Source: Streptomyces blattellae (lineage in GTDB: Bacteria > Actinomycetota > Actinomycetes > Streptomycetales > Streptomycetaceae). Taken from it: a DNA stretch of 54,732 nucleotides. Positions within the stretch are counted from its first letter, which is position 1. The number at the start of each line of letters is the position of its first letter. The notes beneath the pieces were generated by a model. The model did not search any database and had not been told where the DNA came from. It saw only the letters and a program-made list of their open reading frames with translations. The DNA lies in contig NZ_WJBG01000139.1 of NCBI RefSeq assembly GCF_009709555.1, positions 1 to 54,732 of the forward strand. Reading direction: 5' to 3'. A program made the translations under genes and the position numbers. This document shows, one piece after another, positions 14,945 through 23,529 of this stretch.

Positions 14945-15844
14945 TCAGCTGATCTTCGAGTAACCGTAGTTGATCAGCTTCTTCACGTCCGTCGTGCGGT
15001 TGGCCGCCGAGGACGAGGTGAGGACCGCGCCGACCACGGACTCGCCGTTCTTCGTGGCGGAGAAGACGAGGCAGTACTTGGCGGAGGTGCCGGAGCCGGT
15101 CTTCACGCCGAGGGTGCCGTTCCAGCCGAGCAGGGTGTTGGTGTTCTTCCAGGCCGCCATCGTGCGCGTGGAGCCGGTCTTCGTGGTCGTCTTCGCCGTG
15201 TACGACTTGGTCTTCACGACCGACCTGAAGGTGGACGTCTTCATCGCGTTGCGGGCGAGCTTCGTCAGGTCCTTCGGCGTCGAGTAGTTCGAGCCATTGC
15301 TTATGCCGTCGAACGAATCGAAGTGCGTGTTCGTCATGCCCAGGCTCTTGGCCATGGTGTTCATCTTGCCGATGAAGTTCTTGGTGCGGGCAGCGACCGT
15401 CGAGCCGGAACCGAACTTGTCGGCGAGGGCCATCGCGGCGTCGCAGCCGGAGGGGAGCATCATCCCGTACAGCAGCTGACGGACCGTGACCTTGTCACCG
15501 ACGATCAGCCGCGCGGACGACGCGCCCTGGGAGACGATGTAGTCGCTGTACGCCTTCTTGATCGTGACCTTGGAGTCCAGGTTCAGATTCGGCTGCGAGA
15601 GCACGACCTTCGCGGTCATGATCTTCGTGGTCGAGGCGGTGAGCCGCTTCGTGTCGGCGGACTTCGCGTAGAGCGTCTTGCCGTTGGCGCTGTTCATCAG
15701 GAATCCGCCCTTGGCGGTGATGCTGGGCGTCGTCGCGGCCTGCGCCGGTGCCGCGGTGAGGGCTCCGGTCGTGAGCATCGCCCCGGTCGTGACCACGACG
15801 GCGGCGGCTCTGCGGACACGAGTGCCCTTGGTGGCGGTTTTCAA
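14945..15844 (-). CDS. D-Ala-D-Ala carboxypeptidase (S11), copy 2
   Basis: 299 residues if started at TTG 15844 (GGGG about 8-10 nt upstream); a start at 15919 would add 25 residues before the signal peptide. Signal peptide VRRAAAVVVTTGAMLTTGAL with a TAAPAQA-A cleavage site. Motifs STTKIM, LPSGCDAAMALADKFG, and KTGSG. It aligns with copy 1 over its whole length with most blocks identical (for example ARTKNFI, NTHFDSFDG), so the pair arose by tandem duplication. Same role in peptidoglycan trimming; the copies may differ in timing. Confidence 0.9.
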   Translation of the reverse strand: MKTATKGTRVRRAAAVVVTTGAMLTTGALTAAPAQAATTPSITAKGGFLMNSANGKTLYAKSADTKRLTASTTKIMTAKVVLSQPNLNLDSKVTIKKAYSDYIVSQGASSARLIVGDKVTVRQLLYGMMLPSGCDAAMALADKFGSGSTVAARTKNFIGKMNTMAKSLGMTNTHFDSFDGISNGSNYSTPKDLTKLARNAMKTSTFRSVVKTKSYTAKTTTKTGSTRTMAAWKNTNTLLGWNGTLGVKTGSGTSAKYCLVFSATKNGESVVGAVLTSSSAANRTTDVKKLINYGYSKIS

Positions 15845-16027
15845 CTCAAATACCCCGAATACGTCGAATGCCCCGGAAGTGCGGCCGAGTTGGTCGGAAA
15901 GGCAGGCAGCAGGCCGCACACGTGTGACACGTAACTAGCACAGAAGGTTGTGCGGCTTGTGGGACGAGCCCCGTCACGTCCGCATGCTGAAATGAGCGGC
16001 CGCATGCGTACGTGTTGTATCTAAGCT

Positions 16028-16696
16028 GTGCCCATGCCTTCCGCCCGGCCCGCACCCGTCAAGCAGCCACCCGCCGCCGACCGCGTCTACGCCCACGTCA
16101 AACAAGGCGTCCTGGAACGCCGTTACGAAGGCGGCACCCTCCTCACCGAGGGCGAACTCGCCGAGGCCGTCGGCGTCTCCCGCACCCCGGTGCGCGAGGC
16201 GCTGCTCCGCCTGGAGGCCGAAGGGCTGATCAAGCTCTATCCGAAGAAGGGCGCCCTGGTGCTGCCCGTCTCCGCGCAGGAGATCGCGGACGTGGTGGAG
16301 ACCCGGCTGCTGGTCGAGGAGCACGCCGCGCGGAAGGCCGTACCGGCGAGTCCGCAGTTGATCATCCGGCTGGAGGAACTGCTCGCCGAGCAGAAGGCGC
16401 ACGCCGCCGCCGGCGACCTGGCCGCGGCCGCCGTCACCGACCGGTGCTTCCACGCCGAGATCGTCCGCAGCGGCGGGAACGAGATCCTCTCCCGGCTCTA
16501 CGACCAACTCCGCGACCGGCAACTGCGCATGGGCGTCGCCGTGCTGCACTCCCACCCCGACCGGGTCGCCAAGACCCTCGTCGAGCACGAGGAGATCCTG
16601 GGGGCGCTGCGCGCCGGGGACGCGGCGGCGGCCGTCGAGGTGGTCCACCGGCACGTCGGCTGGTTCTCGCACCTCGCGCGGGGTGAGGTCCGTTGA
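16028..16696 (+). CDS. GntR-family regulator, FadR/FCD subfamily
   Basis: 222 residues from GTG 16028 or 220 from ATG 16034. Winged HTH about 18-82 (TEGELAEAVGVSRTPVREAL, RLEAEGLIKLYPKKGALV), then an all-helical FCD domain (about 90-215) with acidic and His residues typical of metal/carboxylate binding (DRCFHAEIV, LVEHEEILGALRAGD, HRHVGWF). No ribosome site is visible, and TATCTA lies just upstream, so a leaderless mRNA is plausible. The stop overlaps the start of the MFS gene (TTGA at 16693-16696), so the regulator and the transporter are one operon, and the regulator probably senses the transported compound. Confidence 0.9.
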   Translation: MPMPSARPAPVKQPPAADRVYAHVKQGVLERRYEGGTLLTEGELAEAVGVSRTPVREALLRLEAEGLIKLYPKKGALVLPVSAQEIADVVETRLLVEEHAARKAVPASPQLIIRLEELLAEQKAHAAAGDLAAAAVTDRCFHAEIVRSGGNEILSRLYDQLRDRQLRMGVAVLHSHPDRVAKTLVEHEEILGALRAGDAAAAVEVVHRHVGWFSHLARGEVR

Positions 16697-17988
16697 GCGC
16701 CGTCGCCCTCCCCGGCGATCCTCCGGGCGGTCGCCGCGCGGTCGCCGTCTGGGGCATCGGCGTCTCCGTGTACTTCGTCGCCGTCATCTTCCGTACGTCG
16801 CTGGGGGTGGCCGGCCTCGACGCGGTGGAGCGGTTCGACGTGGGCGCCTCCGCGCTGTCCACCTTCTCGATCCTCCAACTGCTGGTGTACGCGGGCATGC
16901 AGATACCCGTGGGCCTGCTGGTCGACCGGCTCGGCACGAAGAAGGTGCTGACGATCGGCGTGGTCCTGTTCACGGCGGGGCAGCTCGGGTTCGCGTTCTC
17001 ACCGTCGTACGGCATGGCCCTCGCCTCCCGCGCGCTGCTCGGCTGCGGTGACGCCATGACGTTCATCAGCGTGCTGCGGCTCGGCACGCGCTGGTTCCCG
17101 GCGCGGCGCGGGCCACTGGTGGCGCAGTTCGCCGGGCTGGCCGGCATGGCGGGCAACCTCGTCTCGACGCTGGTGCTGGCGCGGCTGCTGCACGGTGTGG
17201 GCTGGACCGCGGCCTTCGCGGGCAGCGCGCTCGCCGGTGTGCTGGTGCTGGTGCTGATGCTGCTCTTCCTGAAGGACCACCCCGAGGGGCACGAGCCCGA
17301 GCCCTTCCCGCAGCAGGGCGCGGCCTACGTACGAGGGCAGATAGCCGCCTCGTGGCGGGAACCGGGGACGCGGCTCGGGCTGTGGGTGCACTTCACCACC
17401 CAGTTCCCGGCGATGGTGTTCCTGCTGCTGTGGGGTCTGCCGTTCCTGGTTGAGGCCCAGGGGCTGTCGCGGGCGACCGCCGGGGAGCTGCTGACGCTCG
17501 TCGTGCTGTCGAACATGCTCGTGGGTCTGGTGTACGGCCAGGTCGTCGCCCGGCATCACGCGGCCCGGCTGCCGTTGGCGCTGGGGACCGTCGGGGCGAC
17601 GGCGCTGATCTGGGCGGCCGTGCCGGCGTATCCCGGGGAGCGGGCGCCGATGTGGCTGCTGGTGATGTTGTGCACGGTGCTCGGAGCGTGCGGTCCCGCC
17701 TCGATGATCGGGTTCGACTTCGCCCGGCCGGCGAACCCGCCGGAGCGGCAGGGCACGGCGTCCGGGATCACCAACATGGGCGGCTTCGTCGCCTCGATGA
17801 CCACGCTGTTCGCGGTCGGCGTGCTGCTGGATGCGACCGGGGACGACTACACGGTGGCGTTCTCCTCGGTGTTCGTGCTCCAGGCACTGGGCGTGAGTCA
17901 GATCCTGCGGCTGCGGAGGCGGGCGGCTCGGCGGGAGCGGGAGCGGCTGGTGGCGAGCCGGGTGGAGACGGTGCATGTGCCCGCGTGA
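16693..17988 (+). CDS. MFS transporter
   Basis: 431 residues, TTG start overlapping the GntR stop. Twelve hydrophobic segments can be traced; the loop motif GLLVDRLGTKKVL between TM2 and TM3 is the MFS signature. The C-terminus is a basic tail (RLRRRAARRERERL). Polytopic inner-membrane protein, probably an exporter or an organic-anion uptake system under control of the linked GntR protein. Substrate is unknown. Confidence 0.88.
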   Translation: MSAVALPGDPPGGRRAVAVWGIGVSVYFVAVIFRTSLGVAGLDAVERFDVGASALSTFSILQLLVYAGMQIPVGLLVDRLGTKKVLTIGVVLFTAGQLGFAFSPSYGMALASRALLGCGDAMTFISVLRLGTRWFPARRGPLVAQFAGLAGMAGNLVSTLVLARLLHGVGWTAAFAGSALAGVLVLVLMLLFLKDHPEGHEPEPFPQQGAAYVRGQIAASWREPGTRLGLWVHFTTQFPAMVFLLLWGLPFLVEAQGLSRATAGELLTLVVLSNMLVGLVYGQVVARHHAARLPLALGTVGATALIWAAVPAYPGERAPMWLLVMLCTVLGACGPASMIGFDFARPANPPERQGTASGITNMGGFVASMTTLFAVGVLLDATGDDYTVAFSSVFVLQALGVSQILRLRRRAARRERERLVASRVETVHVPA

Positions 17989-18152
17989 CGGTGCCCTGCG
18001 CCGGGGCGGGGCGGGCGGCGCGGACCGGCGCTTGCCGGGTCCCGCCCGCGCCCACCCTTGCCGCCTGGGGGTTCCCGGGCCCTGAAGGCGCTGCCCCCAG
18101 GCCCTCAACGCACTGGGGGAGGCACGACTGCCCGCGGCTGGAGGCGGCCCGG

Positions 18153-18977
18153 CTACGGCGTCACCGTGAAGTTCCGCAGGATCGCCGCCGTCAGCTCCGC
18201 GTCGCCCTCGGCCTTGACGCGGTCGGCGACCGACTCCAGGGGCACGCGGCCGCAGGCCAGGCGGACGTAGGTCTCCCAGTCGAGGGTGAGGGTGGCGGCG
18301 GGGCCGAGGGCGGGGGCCGTTTCGAGGGTGCCGCGGCCCTGGATGTCGACGCGGATGGTGCGCAGGAACTCCAGGGGGCCGTGGACGTCGAAGACGATCG
18401 CCGAGCTGCGGGGCGCGTTCGCCTTGCTCGCGACGATGTCGGGGAGGGCGGCGAGGAGGACGTCACGGGCCACATGCGCGCCGGGCGAGTCGAGGTTGCC
18501 GGGGCGGCCGAGGGCGGCACGGAGGTCCTGTTCGTGGGCCCACACGTGGAACGCGTGATTGCGCATGGACTCTTCGAGCGTGATCTCGGCACCGAGCGCG
18601 CCGCGCACCTTGGTGCCGGGGTCACGGGACTCGTTGCGCAGCTGGCGGTTGCGGCGGATGGTGACCAGCTCAAGCTCGGAGGTCATCTCGGGCGCCGTGT
18701 GGTGGCGCCGCACGTCGACCTGCATCTCCATGTAGCGCTGGTGGTCGTTGGTGACGTGGAACAGGTCGCGCGGGAGTGTGTGGATGGGGCGCGGGTCGCC
18801 GAGCATCTCGCAGTCCAGGCCGATGACATGGGAGACGACGTCGCGGACCGACCAGCCGGGGCACGGGGTCCGCCGGTTCCACTCGCCTTCCACAAGGGGC
18901 TGCACCAGCTCGGATATCGCTTCGATGGAGTGGGTCCAGGCGTCGGCGTAGGGCTGGAGAGTGGGATGCAGACTCAC
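18153..18977 (-). CDS. Maleylpyruvate isomerase/mycothiol-dependent (DinB-like) family protein
   Basis: 274 residues from GTG 18977 (GAGGGG about 12 nt upstream); a longer frame reaches 19112. N-terminal MDMPI domain (about 10-170): TPCPGWSVRDVVSHVIGLDCE gives the first metal His, and NHAFHVWAHEQDLRAALG gives the His pair. The C-terminal part (about 185-270) is SCP2-like (AATLTLDWETYVRLACGR, VKAEGDAELTAAILRNF). Members use mycothiol as thiol cofactor for isomerase or transferase reactions; the specific substrate is unknown. It is divergent from the nitrilase gene. Confidence 0.85.
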   Translation of the reverse strand: MSLHPTLQPYADAWTHSIEAISELVQPLVEGEWNRRTPCPGWSVRDVVSHVIGLDCEMLGDPRPIHTLPRDLFHVTNDHQRYMEMQVDVRRHHTAPEMTSELELVTIRRNRQLRNESRDPGTKVRGALGAEITLEESMRNHAFHVWAHEQDLRAALGRPGNLDSPGAHVARDVLLAALPDIVASKANAPRSSAIVFDVHGPLEFLRTIRVDIQGRGTLETAPALGPAATLTLDWETYVRLACGRVPLESVADRVKAEGDAELTAAILRNFTVTP

Positions 18978-19157
18978 GGAACGGGACCCCTCGGCGGTCG
19001 GTACAGGGCTGGTTGTGGCGGCGTTGCCAGTGGGAGGCGGCTGCTGTCGGCGGGTGTCTTGAGACGTTAAGTTACGCTGCTGTGAGGCACCCCGGCAGTG
19101 CTTTCGTGTCACGATCGTAGGCCGTGTGGACGGGTCTCATGCCAGGACGGTGGTAAC

Positions 19158-19976
19158 GTGCGCGCCTCTTTGCTCCAGATCGCCGTAGACGAGGGCGAAT
19201 CGGTCGAATCGCGTCGGCGTCGGGTGGCGGGGCTGGTGCTGGATCAGGCGGGGGCCGCCGATCTCGTCGTACTGCCGGAGCTGTGGACGACCGGGGCCTT
19301 CGCGTACGAGGAGTTCGGCAGCGAGGCCGAGCCGCTCGAAGGGCCGACGTACGAGGTGATGGCGAAGGCCGCGAGCGACGCCGGCGTGTGGCTGCACGCG
19401 GGGTCGATTCCGGAGCGGGACCCTGACGGGCCGCTCTACAACACGTCTCTCGTCTTCTCTCCCTCCGGTGAACTGGCCGCCGCCTACCGCAAGATCCATC
19501 GCTTCGGGTTCGACAAGGGCGAGGCGGTGCTGATGGGCGCGGGTGCGGGACTGGTGACCGTCCGCCTCCCGGAGACGACCGTCGGCGTGGGTACCTGCTA
19601 CGACCTCCGTTTCCCCGAACTCTTCCGCGGTCTCGTCGACGCCGGTGCCGAGACCTTCGTCGTCCCGGCGGGCTGGCCGGAGCGGCGACGTGCGCACTGG
19701 ACGCTGCTGGCTCAGGCGCGGGCGGTGGAGAACCAGGCGTTCGTGCTCGCCTGTGGAACGGCCGGGACCCACGCCGGAGTTCCGCAGGCCGGTCACTCGA
19801 TCGTGGTGGATCCGTGGGGAGAGGTCCTTGCGGAGGCGGGTGCCGGGGAGCAGGTCCTCACCGTGGAGTTCGACCCGGCGAAGGTGGGCGCGACCCGGGA
19901 ACAGTTCCCGGCGCTCAAGGACCGCGTACTGGGGCTGGAGCCGCCGCGCGCCGACCCGGCACCGTCAGTCCCCTAA
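19158..19976 (+). CDS. Carbon-nitrogen hydrolase (nitrilase/omega-amidase superfamily)
   Basis: 272 residues from GTG 19158 (AGGACGG upstream). Catalytic triad visible: E41 in LPELWTTG, K112 in YRKIHRF, C147 in GTCYDLRFPE. Length and motifs fit the branch that contains omega-amidases (YafV/Nit2-like), which hydrolyse 2-oxoglutaramate or related amides, though other amides cannot be excluded. Cytosolic. The stop overlaps the convergent LURP gene by four bases (19973-19976), so the two share a 3' end. Confidence 0.9.
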   Translation: MRASLLQIAVDEGESVESRRRRVAGLVLDQAGAADLVVLPELWTTGAFAYEEFGSEAEPLEGPTYEVMAKAASDAGVWLHAGSIPERDPDGPLYNTSLVFSPSGELAAAYRKIHRFGFDKGEAVLMGAGAGLVTVRLPETTVGVGTCYDLRFPELFRGLVDAGAETFVVPAGWPERRRAHWTLLAQARAVENQAFVLACGTAGTHAGVPQAGHSIVVDPWGEVLAEAGAGEQVLTVEFDPAKVGATREQFPALKDRVLGLEPPRADPAPSVP

Positions 19977-20467
19977 CGTTCCTCGCGCTCCTTCTCCGCC
20001 AGATGGATCACGCACACCGTCACCGCGATCAGCAGCGCCGGGTCCGCGTCGTCGCGTACCACGTCGACGCCGTAGGTGTCGCGGATGTGCAGCCACCGCC
20101 GGGAGATGACGGCGAGGAGTTCACTGTCGTACTCGACGGCGAACTCACGGTCGAGGATCTTGCCGCTGACGTCGAGTCCGGTGCCGTCGACGAGGGACAC
20201 CTGGTAGTGGTTGCGCAGGAGGGACAGCCGCTTGCGCCTGATGCGGGCCAGGGGGGCGCCGTCCCGCTCGATGACCATCGTGTCCCGGAGGGCGAGCATC
20301 TTCTGGTGGATGTCGATGAGGACGCGCCCCTGCGTGTCCTTCAACTCGAAGGTGTCCCGCAGCCGCATGGCCTTGCCGTCGACGAGGTACACCTTGTTGC
20401 CGTGCTCGTCCTCGATCCAGTAGTCGTCACCGAAGCCGAGGAGCCTGTCGCGTACGAGGAATCTCAT
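19973..20467 (-). CDS. LURP-one-related (tubby-like barrel) protein
   Basis: 164 residues from ATG 20467. Starts MRFLVRDRLLGFGDDYWIED, followed by the repetitive beta pattern of LURP-one/scramblase-like proteins (GKAMRLRDTFELKDTQGRVL, MLALRDTMVIERDG). These proteins bind phospholipid or act as scaffolds; the bacterial role is unknown. The start overlaps (ATGA) the stop of an upstream AraC-type gene remnant, suggesting the pair was once an operon. The 3' end is shared with the convergent nitrilase gene. Confidence 0.8.
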   Translation of the reverse strand: MRFLVRDRLLGFGDDYWIEDEHGNKVYLVDGKAMRLRDTFELKDTQGRVLIDIHQKMLALRDTMVIERDGAPLARIRRKRLSLLRNHYQVSLVDGTGLDVSGKILDREFAVEYDSELLAVISRRWLHIRDTYGVDVVRDDADPALLIAVTVCVIHLAEKEREER

Positions 20468-20590
20468 GGCAACAGGACTTCCACGCCACCGCCCCCGAAA
20501 CGCCGCCGGTAGGCCGACGGGCTGAGCCCGGTCTCCTGTCGCAGCCGGGCACGGAGATTGGCGGCCGTGCCCAGGCCGCACAAGCCGGCG
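20464..20590 (-). pseudogene. AraC-family regulator remnant (C-terminal HTH only)
   Basis: On the minus strand about 42 codons read CGLGTAANLRARLRQETG then LSPSAYRRRF and stop at 20464-20466. This is the second helix-turn-helix and signature of an AraC/GlxA-type regulator. The N-terminal part and first HTH are missing: upstream sequence changes to an unrelated reading frame on the other strand. The stop overlaps the LURP start codon. Confidence 0.7.
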
Positions 20591-20602
20591 GCGCCGGGCG
20601 GG

Positions 20603-20707
20603 GCGTCGATCCTGATGTTCGAGCCGACGGGCACGCTGACCGTGGGCGACCGCCACGACGAGGTGCCGGATCATGTGGACGCGACCACGGGGCACACCCT
20701 GGCTTGA
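20603..20707 (+). pseudogene. C-terminal gene fragment of unknown family
   Basis: A plus-strand frame reads ILMFEPTGTLTVGDRHDEVP and DHVDATTGHTLA, then stops at 20705-20707. It looks like the conserved end of a cupin-type or similar small enzyme, but no start or upstream domain is present. It abuts the AraC remnant head to head, so a deletion probably fused two gene ends here. Confidence 0.4.
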
Positions 20708-20772
20708 CGGTGTGCCGATGCCCGAGTCGTCGGGGTGGGAGGGGATCAGCGGGAGGGGGTCGGTGGAAAATC

Positions 20773-20803
20773 GTGACGCTTTTCTGATTCTGAGAAGTGT
20801 CAC
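20773..20803 (-). terminator. Terminator of the DUF397/XRE operon
   Basis: GTGACGCTTTTCT pairs with GAGAAGTGTCAC over 12 bp (two G-T wobbles). On the minus strand it is followed by GATTTTCC. The hairpin overlaps the stop codon of the DUF397 gene. Confidence 0.7.
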
Positions 20804-21003
20804 ATTTTCGCGGAGGGGGCAGGGGGCTGCTTCACCGCCGCGAGCAGAGCGCGAAGGGCGGCGGGGGTGAGGGTGAGGGCGGTGGCTGGGGCGTCGCTTT
20901 CGCGGAGGTGGAGGGTGGTGGGGGTGGTGGCTATCTCCAGGCAGTCGGTGTCGCCGCCGCCTCCGGAGAACGACGACTTCTGCCAGCGGAGGGCTTCAGA
21001 CAC
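20800..21003 (-). CDS. DUF397 family protein (WhiJ-associated)
   Basis: 67 residues, GTG start at 21003 with AAGGAA upstream. Family core: LRWQKSSFSGGGGDTDCLEIA, then LHLRESD and a C-terminal LTLTPAALRALLAAV. DUF397 proteins are encoded beside WhiJ-like XRE-DUF5753 repressors in streptomycetes and are thought to bind or modulate them. Here it follows the XRE gene by ten bases in the same operon and ends in a terminator. Confidence 0.9.
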   Translation of the reverse strand: MSEALRWQKSSFSGGGGDTDCLEIATTPTTLHLRESDAPATALTLTPAALRALLAAVKQPPAPSAKM

Positions 21004-21012
21004 GGGGTTCCT

Positions 21013-21753
21013 TCACAGTTCCTGAGCGATGCGGCGAATGACGTCCAGCGAAGCATCCTGAGGGAGCGCTGCGCTGTCGATGCTCTCGAAGAGAGCTCGG
21101 TAGCGGTTCAGCCGCGCTGCTGCGTCAATGAACTCAGCGCCGTGCGTCGTGTCGATCTGCACAGTGTCGAGTCGGGGGACGACTCCGCCAACGTACTGCA
21201 TGGGGAAGCCCGCACCTGCGAAGCCCTCGGCTGTGAACGGGATGACGCGAACCTTGACCGTGTCCGTGTCGGACGCCTGAAGGACGTGCTCAAGCTGGGC
21301 GCGGGCGACCTTGGACCCGCCGACGTGCATCCGCAGAGCTGCCTCGTGAATGATGACGTCGTATGGCTTGCCCGACTTGAGCACCTGCTGGCGGCGCATA
21401 CGGAAGGAGACGCGTGCCTCGCGTTGCTCCTCCGGGAGGTTTGGTTCCACGAAGACCGAGGCTGCGCGTACATGGTCCTCGGTCTGGAGGACTCCCGGGA
21501 TGTGCACCACCTGGAATGCTCGGACGTACGACGCGTCGTGTTCCAGCTCGGCCAGGTCGAGTGCCTGAGGCGGCATCACATTCCGGTACTCCTCCCACCA
21601 GTTGCCGAAGCGCGGCAGAGACATCTCGACCAGCGCCTCTACGAGCGCGGTGTCATCGCAGTCGTAGAACTCGGCCATCCTGCGCAGCCGTTCCTCGCTG
21701 AGGCCGATCCGCCCTGACTCAAGATGGCTGATCTGGGTCGGGCTGGTGTCCAT
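21013..21753 (-). CDS. WhiJ-like XRE/DUF5753 regulator with incomplete HTH
   Basis: 246 residues from ATG 21753, which has an ideal GGAGGAGT site about 8 nt upstream; the frame stays open to 21840 (TTG). From MDTSPTQISHLESGRIGLSE on it matches WhiJ-type proteins: recognition helix, FGNWWEEYRNVMPPQALDLA, IPGVLQTEDHVRA, RMRRQQVL, IIHEAALRM. Upstream in frame is only LGVRELRRSDH, directly joined to MDTSPTQ; in homologues a TQxxVA-type helix 2 lies between them. So either helix 2 was lost by an in-frame deletion or translation starts at MDTS and skips the first two helices. The extension also contains a TTA codon, rare in this genome and dependent on bldA. DNA binding is probably impaired. Confidence 0.75.
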   Translation of the reverse strand: MDTSPTQISHLESGRIGLSEERLRRMAEFYDCDDTALVEALVEMSLPRFGNWWEEYRNVMPPQALDLAELEHDASYVRAFQVVHIPGVLQTEDHVRAASVFVEPNLPEEQREARVSFRMRRQQVLKSGKPYDVIIHEAALRMHVGGSKVARAQLEHVLQASDTDTVKVRVIPFTAEGFAGAGFPMQYVGGVVPRLDTVQIDTTHGAEFIDAAARLNRYRALFESIDSAALPQDASLDVIRRIAQEL

Positions 21754-21889
21754 GTGATCACTCCTCCGCAACTCCCGTACGCCTAAACCCCGTTGGAAGC
21801 GCCACCCCGGCCCGTCGACACCCGGGGCGCCGGACAGCAACGCGGCCAGGCTCGGCGAACCCCCTCACCTCACCCGGAGTTGATGCCCC

Positions 21890-22306
21890 GTGCCCTCGTA
21901 CACCCTCTACTGCCCGCCCCTCGAAACCTCCCCCCACATCGCCCGCGACTTCGTTGCCACTGTCCTCCGCGCCCTGAAACTAGACGAGTTGGTGAACGAC
22001 GCCACCCTGTGCACCTCAGAACTCGTCACCAACGCCTGCGTGCACGCCAAGGGTGACGGCGCGGCGCTGTGGCTGGCGGTGGAGGGCGGGCAGGTGCGGG
22101 TGGTGGTGTACGACGGGGACGAGAACGCGCCGGTGACAAGGGAGTTGACGCCCGAGGTATGGGAGAAGGGCGGTCGGGGCCTGTTTTTGGTGGACGCGCT
22201 CACCGATGGGCGCTGGGGACACGCCCCTGCCCTGCCCTACGGAGGACTGTCGCGCCCGGAGGGCAAGGCGGTGTGGTTCGACTTGCCTGTACAGCGGCGA
22301 GCGTGA
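21890..22306 (+). CDS. ATP-binding protein of the WhiJ/AbaA-type set (anti-sigma-like HATPase)
   Basis: 138 residues from GTG 21890. HATPase_c_2 fold: N-box LCTSELVTNACVHAKG, G1-box VYDGDENAP, and GGRGLFLVDALTDGRWG. These small SpoIIAB/RsbW-like proteins sit beside WhiJ-type XRE and DUF397 genes and probably act as partner-switch kinases. It is divergent from the XRE gene, and the shared 50-bp gap must hold both promoters. Confidence 0.88.
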   Translation: MPSYTLYCPPLETSPHIARDFVATVLRALKLDELVNDATLCTSELVTNACVHAKGDGAALWLAVEGGQVRVVVYDGDENAPVTRELTPEVWEKGGRGLFLVDALTDGRWGHAPALPYGGLSRPEGKAVWFDLPVQRRA

Positions 22307-22343
22307 TCGTCACAACTCCTCCACGCCCTGGACCACTCGCCCC

Positions 22344-22349
22344 TAGGAT
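22344..22349 (+). promoter_or_regulatory. -10 box (TAGGAT) for the DUF262 operon
   Basis: TAGGAT lies 7 bp before ATG 22357 and overlaps an earlier in-frame ATG (22348). This favours a leaderless transcript starting at or near 22357. A convincing -35 is not seen. Confidence 0.5.
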
Positions 22350-22356
22350 GGCCCCC

Positions 22357-23529
22357 ATGGCTATGGAAGGCGCGCTGACGCCCCCTGACGTGGTGGAGGA
22401 CGTGTTCGAGGGACACGCCACGGACATCGAGGTCGAGGACACCGGCGAGGACACCACACGGATCCAGCGGCCGTGGAACCCGGACCAGATCCGGGTGAAC
22501 ACCAGCCAGTTCTCCCTGCGCAACATTCTCGACCAGATCGACGAGAAATCCATCGAACTCGCCCCGGACTTCCAGCGGTTGCGAGTCTGGCGTGCCGACC
22601 AGAAGTCTCTGCTGGTGGAATCCCTGCTGCTGCAGATTCCCCTCCCCGCTTTCTACTTCGCCGAGGACGCGGACGGGTCGTTCCGAGTCGTCGACGGCCT
22701 CCAGCGGCTGTCCACGCTGCACGCGTTCGTCCGGGGCGGGGAGGGGGGCTTCGCTCTCGGGAAGCTGGAACACCTGGACGACCTCAGGGACCTGCGCTTC
22801 AGCGACCTCCCCGTGCCGTTCCAGCGGCGGATCAACAACACCCAACTGATCGTCAACGTGATCGACCCGACGACGCCCCGCGGAGTCACGTACGAGATCT
22901 TCAAGCGGATCAACACGGGCGGTACGCCGCTCAACGGCCAGGAGATCCGGCACTGCATGAGCAGTCCGCGCAGCCGGGACACCCTGCACCGGATGACGCA
23001 CACGGACGCTTTCGCCAAGGCCACCGGGTACCGCCTGACCGACCACATCCGGATGAACGACCGGGAGATGGCGCTGCGGTTCGCCGCGTTCTGGCTGAAG
23101 GGCGGCGTCGAGGCGTACCACGAGAAGCCCGTCATGGAGCACTTCCTGATGGACGCCACCGAAATGCTCGACTCGGCGAAGCAGGTGCCGGACGAACGGG
23201 TGGCGGAGCTGGAGGCCGCCTTCGAGCGGGCGATGAGCCACGCCTACCTCATCTTCGGTGACCACGCCTTCCGCAAGTGGCCGCAGGGGGACGACTACCG
23301 CCGTCCGATCAACCGCGCCCTGTTCGAGTCCTGGTCGATGGCGCTGGCCGACCCCGGCTACACCACCGCCGACCTGCGTGCGCGTCGAAGGGCCATCCTC
23401 AAGGCCGCGCGCGAGCGCATGACCACCGACGTCGACTACCTCAACGCCATCACCTCCTCCACCGCCGACCGCCACCGCGTGGACTACCGGTTCAGGGCCG
23501 CCGTGGAGGACGCGGGAGCCGGCCGGTGA
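22357..23529 (+). CDS. DUF262 (GmrSD/ParB-like N-terminal) protein
   Basis: 390 residues from ATG 22357 (22348 and 22363 are alternatives). DUF262 core: PDFQR (70-74), WRADQKSLLVESLLLQIPLP (78-97) and VVDGLQRLST (111-120), the position of the DGQQR motif that binds and hydrolyses nucleotides in GmrS-like proteins and SspE; then EIFKRINTGGTPLNGQEIR. There is no DUF1524/HNH nuclease, so any effector must come from elsewhere. The stop overlaps the GTG of the next gene (GTGA), so it is the first gene of a coupled three-gene operon. Known relatives act in phage defence (type IV restriction, phosphorothioate-dependent restriction). The accessory position next to a WhiJ set fits horizontal spread. 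Confidence 0.88.
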   Translation: MAMEGALTPPDVVEDVFEGHATDIEVEDTGEDTTRIQRPWNPDQIRVNTSQFSLRNILDQIDEKSIELAPDFQRLRVWRADQKSLLVESLLLQIPLPAFYFAEDADGSFRVVDGLQRLSTLHAFVRGGEGGFALGKLEHLDDLRDLRFSDLPVPFQRRINNTQLIVNVIDPTTPRGVTYEIFKRINTGGTPLNGQEIRHCMSSPRSRDTLHRMTHTDAFAKATGYRLTDHIRMNDREMALRFAAFWLKGGVEAYHEKPVMEHFLMDATEMLDSAKQVPDERVAELEAAFERAMSHAYLIFGDHAFRKWPQGDDYRRPINRALFESWSMALADPGYTTADLRARRRAILKAARERMTTDVDYLNAITSSTADRHRVDYRFRAAVEDAGAGR

